Assembly: GCA_032191485.1 (NCBI GenBank)
Contig: JAVDOI010000007.1
Location: 7,828,955 to 7,892,954 of the forward strand
Direction: 5' to 3'
From: Leptoclinus maculatus
Lineage: Eukaryota > Chordata > Actinopteri > Perciformes > Stichaeidae
Length of the DNA: 64,000 bases
How positions within the stretch are numbered: position 1 is the first letter of the stretch; each line of letters opens with the position of its first letter. The notes under the pieces are model-generated. The model saw nothing but the letters and a program-made list of their open reading frames with translations, was not told where the DNA came from and made no database searches. Below are positions 61,473-64,000 of this stretch, piece after piece. The position numbers and the translations under genes are program-made.

Positions 61473-63915
61473 AGTCATGAAAATACACCATCAACCAAGC
61501 AATATTGCGATGCAGATGGAAAGTCTTATATCTGTCTGCCCACCCAAGACAGCTGTTGACATCTTTGCAGTCGTCACGTAATACGTTGCAGTGAGGACTA
61601 TTCTGGTGAACATTGCTCAAGCCCACATACAGTACATAATGATGACACAGACTGCTGGGTATACTGTATCATGTTATAACAGTCTCTGAAGTGATGCCAT
61701 TGGCCTGATTTCCAGTCTAATTCTAACAGGCACAAGCCAGCCTCTCCCAAGAGAAACCTGGCCAGACCAACCATGAGAGCATGAGCAACACAGTTAGCCT
61801 CTGCGGCATACTGTATGATTCACTGTTAAAGACTCCAGCTCAGCTATCTTAGGAATGATGTCAGTAGGTATATAGTGACACTTGACATGTTTACAGATTA
61901 ATGATTACAAATGTCTATTCATGTAGTGAGTGCAAAACAAGTAGCACTCCTTCTGAACTGTAAGCAGGGCAATAGAGACCGAGGAAACCTGAAGTAATCC
62001 ACAAAAGTGAGAGAGGCGCAGTACAATGCCTTCAGCACTTTTGCCCATTTGTAGTCCAGATCTTTCCTTGTGGCCAGTTTGTATTTTGTTATCAAAGGAT
62101 GAGGAACGAAATATAGGAAAACCTAACCACACAAGACTCAGGATGCAAAAGCCCTGCCACATAAGAAGACACAGCATCTCACTAAAGGTCTGCACTGCAT
62201 CCACATTTCATGCTACTGGAAGTTTTTGCTGAATTGTCCCAGTTAAATAAACTATTCGTTGAATTCTTCCAGAATACTTTAGGAGGTCTATCTGAAGTCT
62301 GACTATTAGTTTGATCTATAGGCCATGGTCAGAGTCTACCTTCATGAAAACGGTCCTTGGTCTCTTCAGGTCTTAACACCGGCTCATCAACTCGAGCTAC
62401 CCAGGGAAGGTTAGGTGTCTGCAGGCTCTCGCCTTTTACTACACCTTGAGAAAGGACTGGTTCCCGAATAACGGTGATGATTAACTCATTTCAGCTTCGT
62501 CACCTCCAGGATTGTTCATGGAGGTATCAATCCTCCCCTTCAATCCTCTTCCCCTCACTCCAGTAGTCTTTGTGTAGGTTTATTCCATATAAACTCCAAA
62601 CTATGTGACACAGTTATTCCACAGTAAGACATTAGGTATTTTAATAAGATGTCTCAGTATCTTTATGCTATAATTTCACGCCTACATGCTGTTGTGATCT
62701 ATTTTGCAATTGCGTTTCACTCATAAGCGCGGATCAATTTACATCATAATCATAATATGGATGGTAGTTTGGCAAGGACGTCGATGTTTTGTTTAGCAGT
62801 CAAGTGATGATGCAATAAAACATTCCAAACAATTATTGTTCCCTAATTCACTCTGAAGGGTACCCAGATATTTTAAAAGGAGTCTATTGGTTTACACCAT
62901 TTCTTCTCTTTTAGTCTGTCCAGCACCTAGTATTCATCATTTGGATGTGCAATGGTTTTGTTTTGCAACTTTTTTACTCACTGAAAGCTGCTCATAAATC
63001 TGTTGCTTCTCAGTGGCCTTCATCTGTTTCTGTCTCTTATTTTTAGCCCATCTCTCCTTGTTGATTTAAGACCAATCCCTGATTGAGCGTGGAAGTAAAT
63101 ATGAAGACAAACGCGAAGACACGTGAGCTCACGCACAAGCAAGTGTGCACACGGTGGCATCAGTAAAGGAAAGCGTGGTAGTATGTAGCCGGCAGTGTTG
63201 TCTATGGTTAATGTGATTTACTCGGAGCTTACCACCCAGAGACATTTTATCTGATTCTTATTACAGTAGAGCACTGCACAGTAACACATTAGCAAACAGT
63301 ACGCCCCAATGCCTCCATTTAAAGTCCTGATCTGATGCCATTTAATATCCATGTGATATACCATGGAATATCTCAAGAAGTTAGATTTTTTGGACTGTCA
63401 AAAAAAACCTCAAGGGACTGTTCTGTCAATTAAACCAGTGCCCACCCACCCACACACACACACACACACACATACTCACATCATTCCTCCCTTAATTCTC
63501 ACTCTCTCCCTGCTCTGTGTTAGACAGATGCGTCAATGGGACAATAATGGAGGCATATGAGTGAGTCCTGAGATGACAGAGAGCCTGGCGTCCCTAAATC
63601 CCCCTCTACTGCACCACGGCTCTTTGTCACGGTATAATCCTGCCTCACTTGCTGAGAGGCCAAAAAGGAGATTCAGACCGAGGGAGAGGCAAGAAGAAGA
63701 CAAGGAATAAAACATATATTACAAGATATATAGATATATATATGATCAACGAATGGCAGAGGTAGTTAACCGAAGAATAGAGAATGATTTAAAGATGGTG
63801 AGCAATATGCTGGGAGGGAGTCGCTAAAAGAAAACAGCTTGAAGTAAAGGGTATGACTCAGCTGCATAGGCAATTAGGACAAGGTGCAATTCTTAGAATC
63901 CAAATTAAAGAAATT

Positions 63916-63917
<2 letters not shown>
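61473..63917. other. Intergenic, no gene recognised
   Basis: No convincing exon. A moderately GC-rich stretch at about 62365-62500 may be an old element but could not be classified. A CA run lies at 63450-63471. Confidence 0.5.

Positions 63918-63918
<1 letters not shown>

Positions 63919-63961
<43 letters not shown>
63919..63961. repeat. (GA)n microsatellite
   Basis: About 21 GA units at the window end. Confidence 0.9.
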
Positions 63962-63964
<3 letters not shown>

Positions 63965-64000
63965 TAGCCAGAACAGAGAGAGTCAGTGGCAGTGGGTAGA

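Overview
This is a vertebrate, almost certainly teleost fish, nuclear DNA window. Genes are split into short exons with GT-AG introns, intergenic sequence is AT-rich and crowded with CA/GT, CT/GA and homopolymer microsatellites, and several interspersed repeats have core sequences I recognise from ray-finned fish genomes. I see no bacterial, viral or CRISPR content.

Two protein-coding genes can be supported, both on the + strand. (1) The last two coding exons and 3' UTR of cacna2d1 (voltage-gated calcium channel auxiliary subunit alpha2/delta-1) lie at 792-3357, with a poly(A) signal at 5247. (2) A complete hepatocyte growth factor gene (hgf) lies at 14439-31286. I assembled it exon by exon: 18 coding exons, all with GT-AG junctions and compatible phases, summing to 2142 nt (713 codons plus stop). 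The product has a signal peptide, an N/PAN domain, four kringles, an activation-cleavage linker and a catalytically dead trypsin-like domain, the same architecture and exon number as mammalian HGF. The order cacna2d1 then hgf, head to tail, matches the human 7q21 arrangement. The two proteins do not act together; the linkage is synteny. HGF is secreted as a single chain, cleaved after an Arg (here R475), and signals through the MET receptor.

Layout: 1-5270 cacna2d1 3' end, with a small hAT-like element in its last intron; 5270-14250 intergenic, with a GC-rich decayed ORF near 8.6 kb, a small inverted-repeat element near 9.8 kb and a run of 28 G about 0.55 kb upstream of the hgf start; 14.4-32.1 kb hgf; 32.1-64 kb without any recognisable gene, containing microsatellites, a hAT element with a decayed BED-finger ORF and perfect 8-bp target duplication (33244-34182), an older repeat interrupted by a second hAT element that itself carries part of another element (54.6-56.6 kb), an AT-rich MITE-like block (57.9-58.3 kb) and other repeat pieces.

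Most interesting points: the exon 5 tandem acceptor that in human HGF gives the five-residue-deleted isoform is present at exactly the same 15-nt spacing; the protease-like domain has lost all three catalytic residues and carries several features typical of the paralogue MSP (MST1); and a poly(G) tract sits upstream, roughly where human HGF has its regulatory poly(A) tract. I found no convincing undescribed biological system. Comparisons with human HGF, MSP and alpha2/delta-1 are from memory and were not computed.
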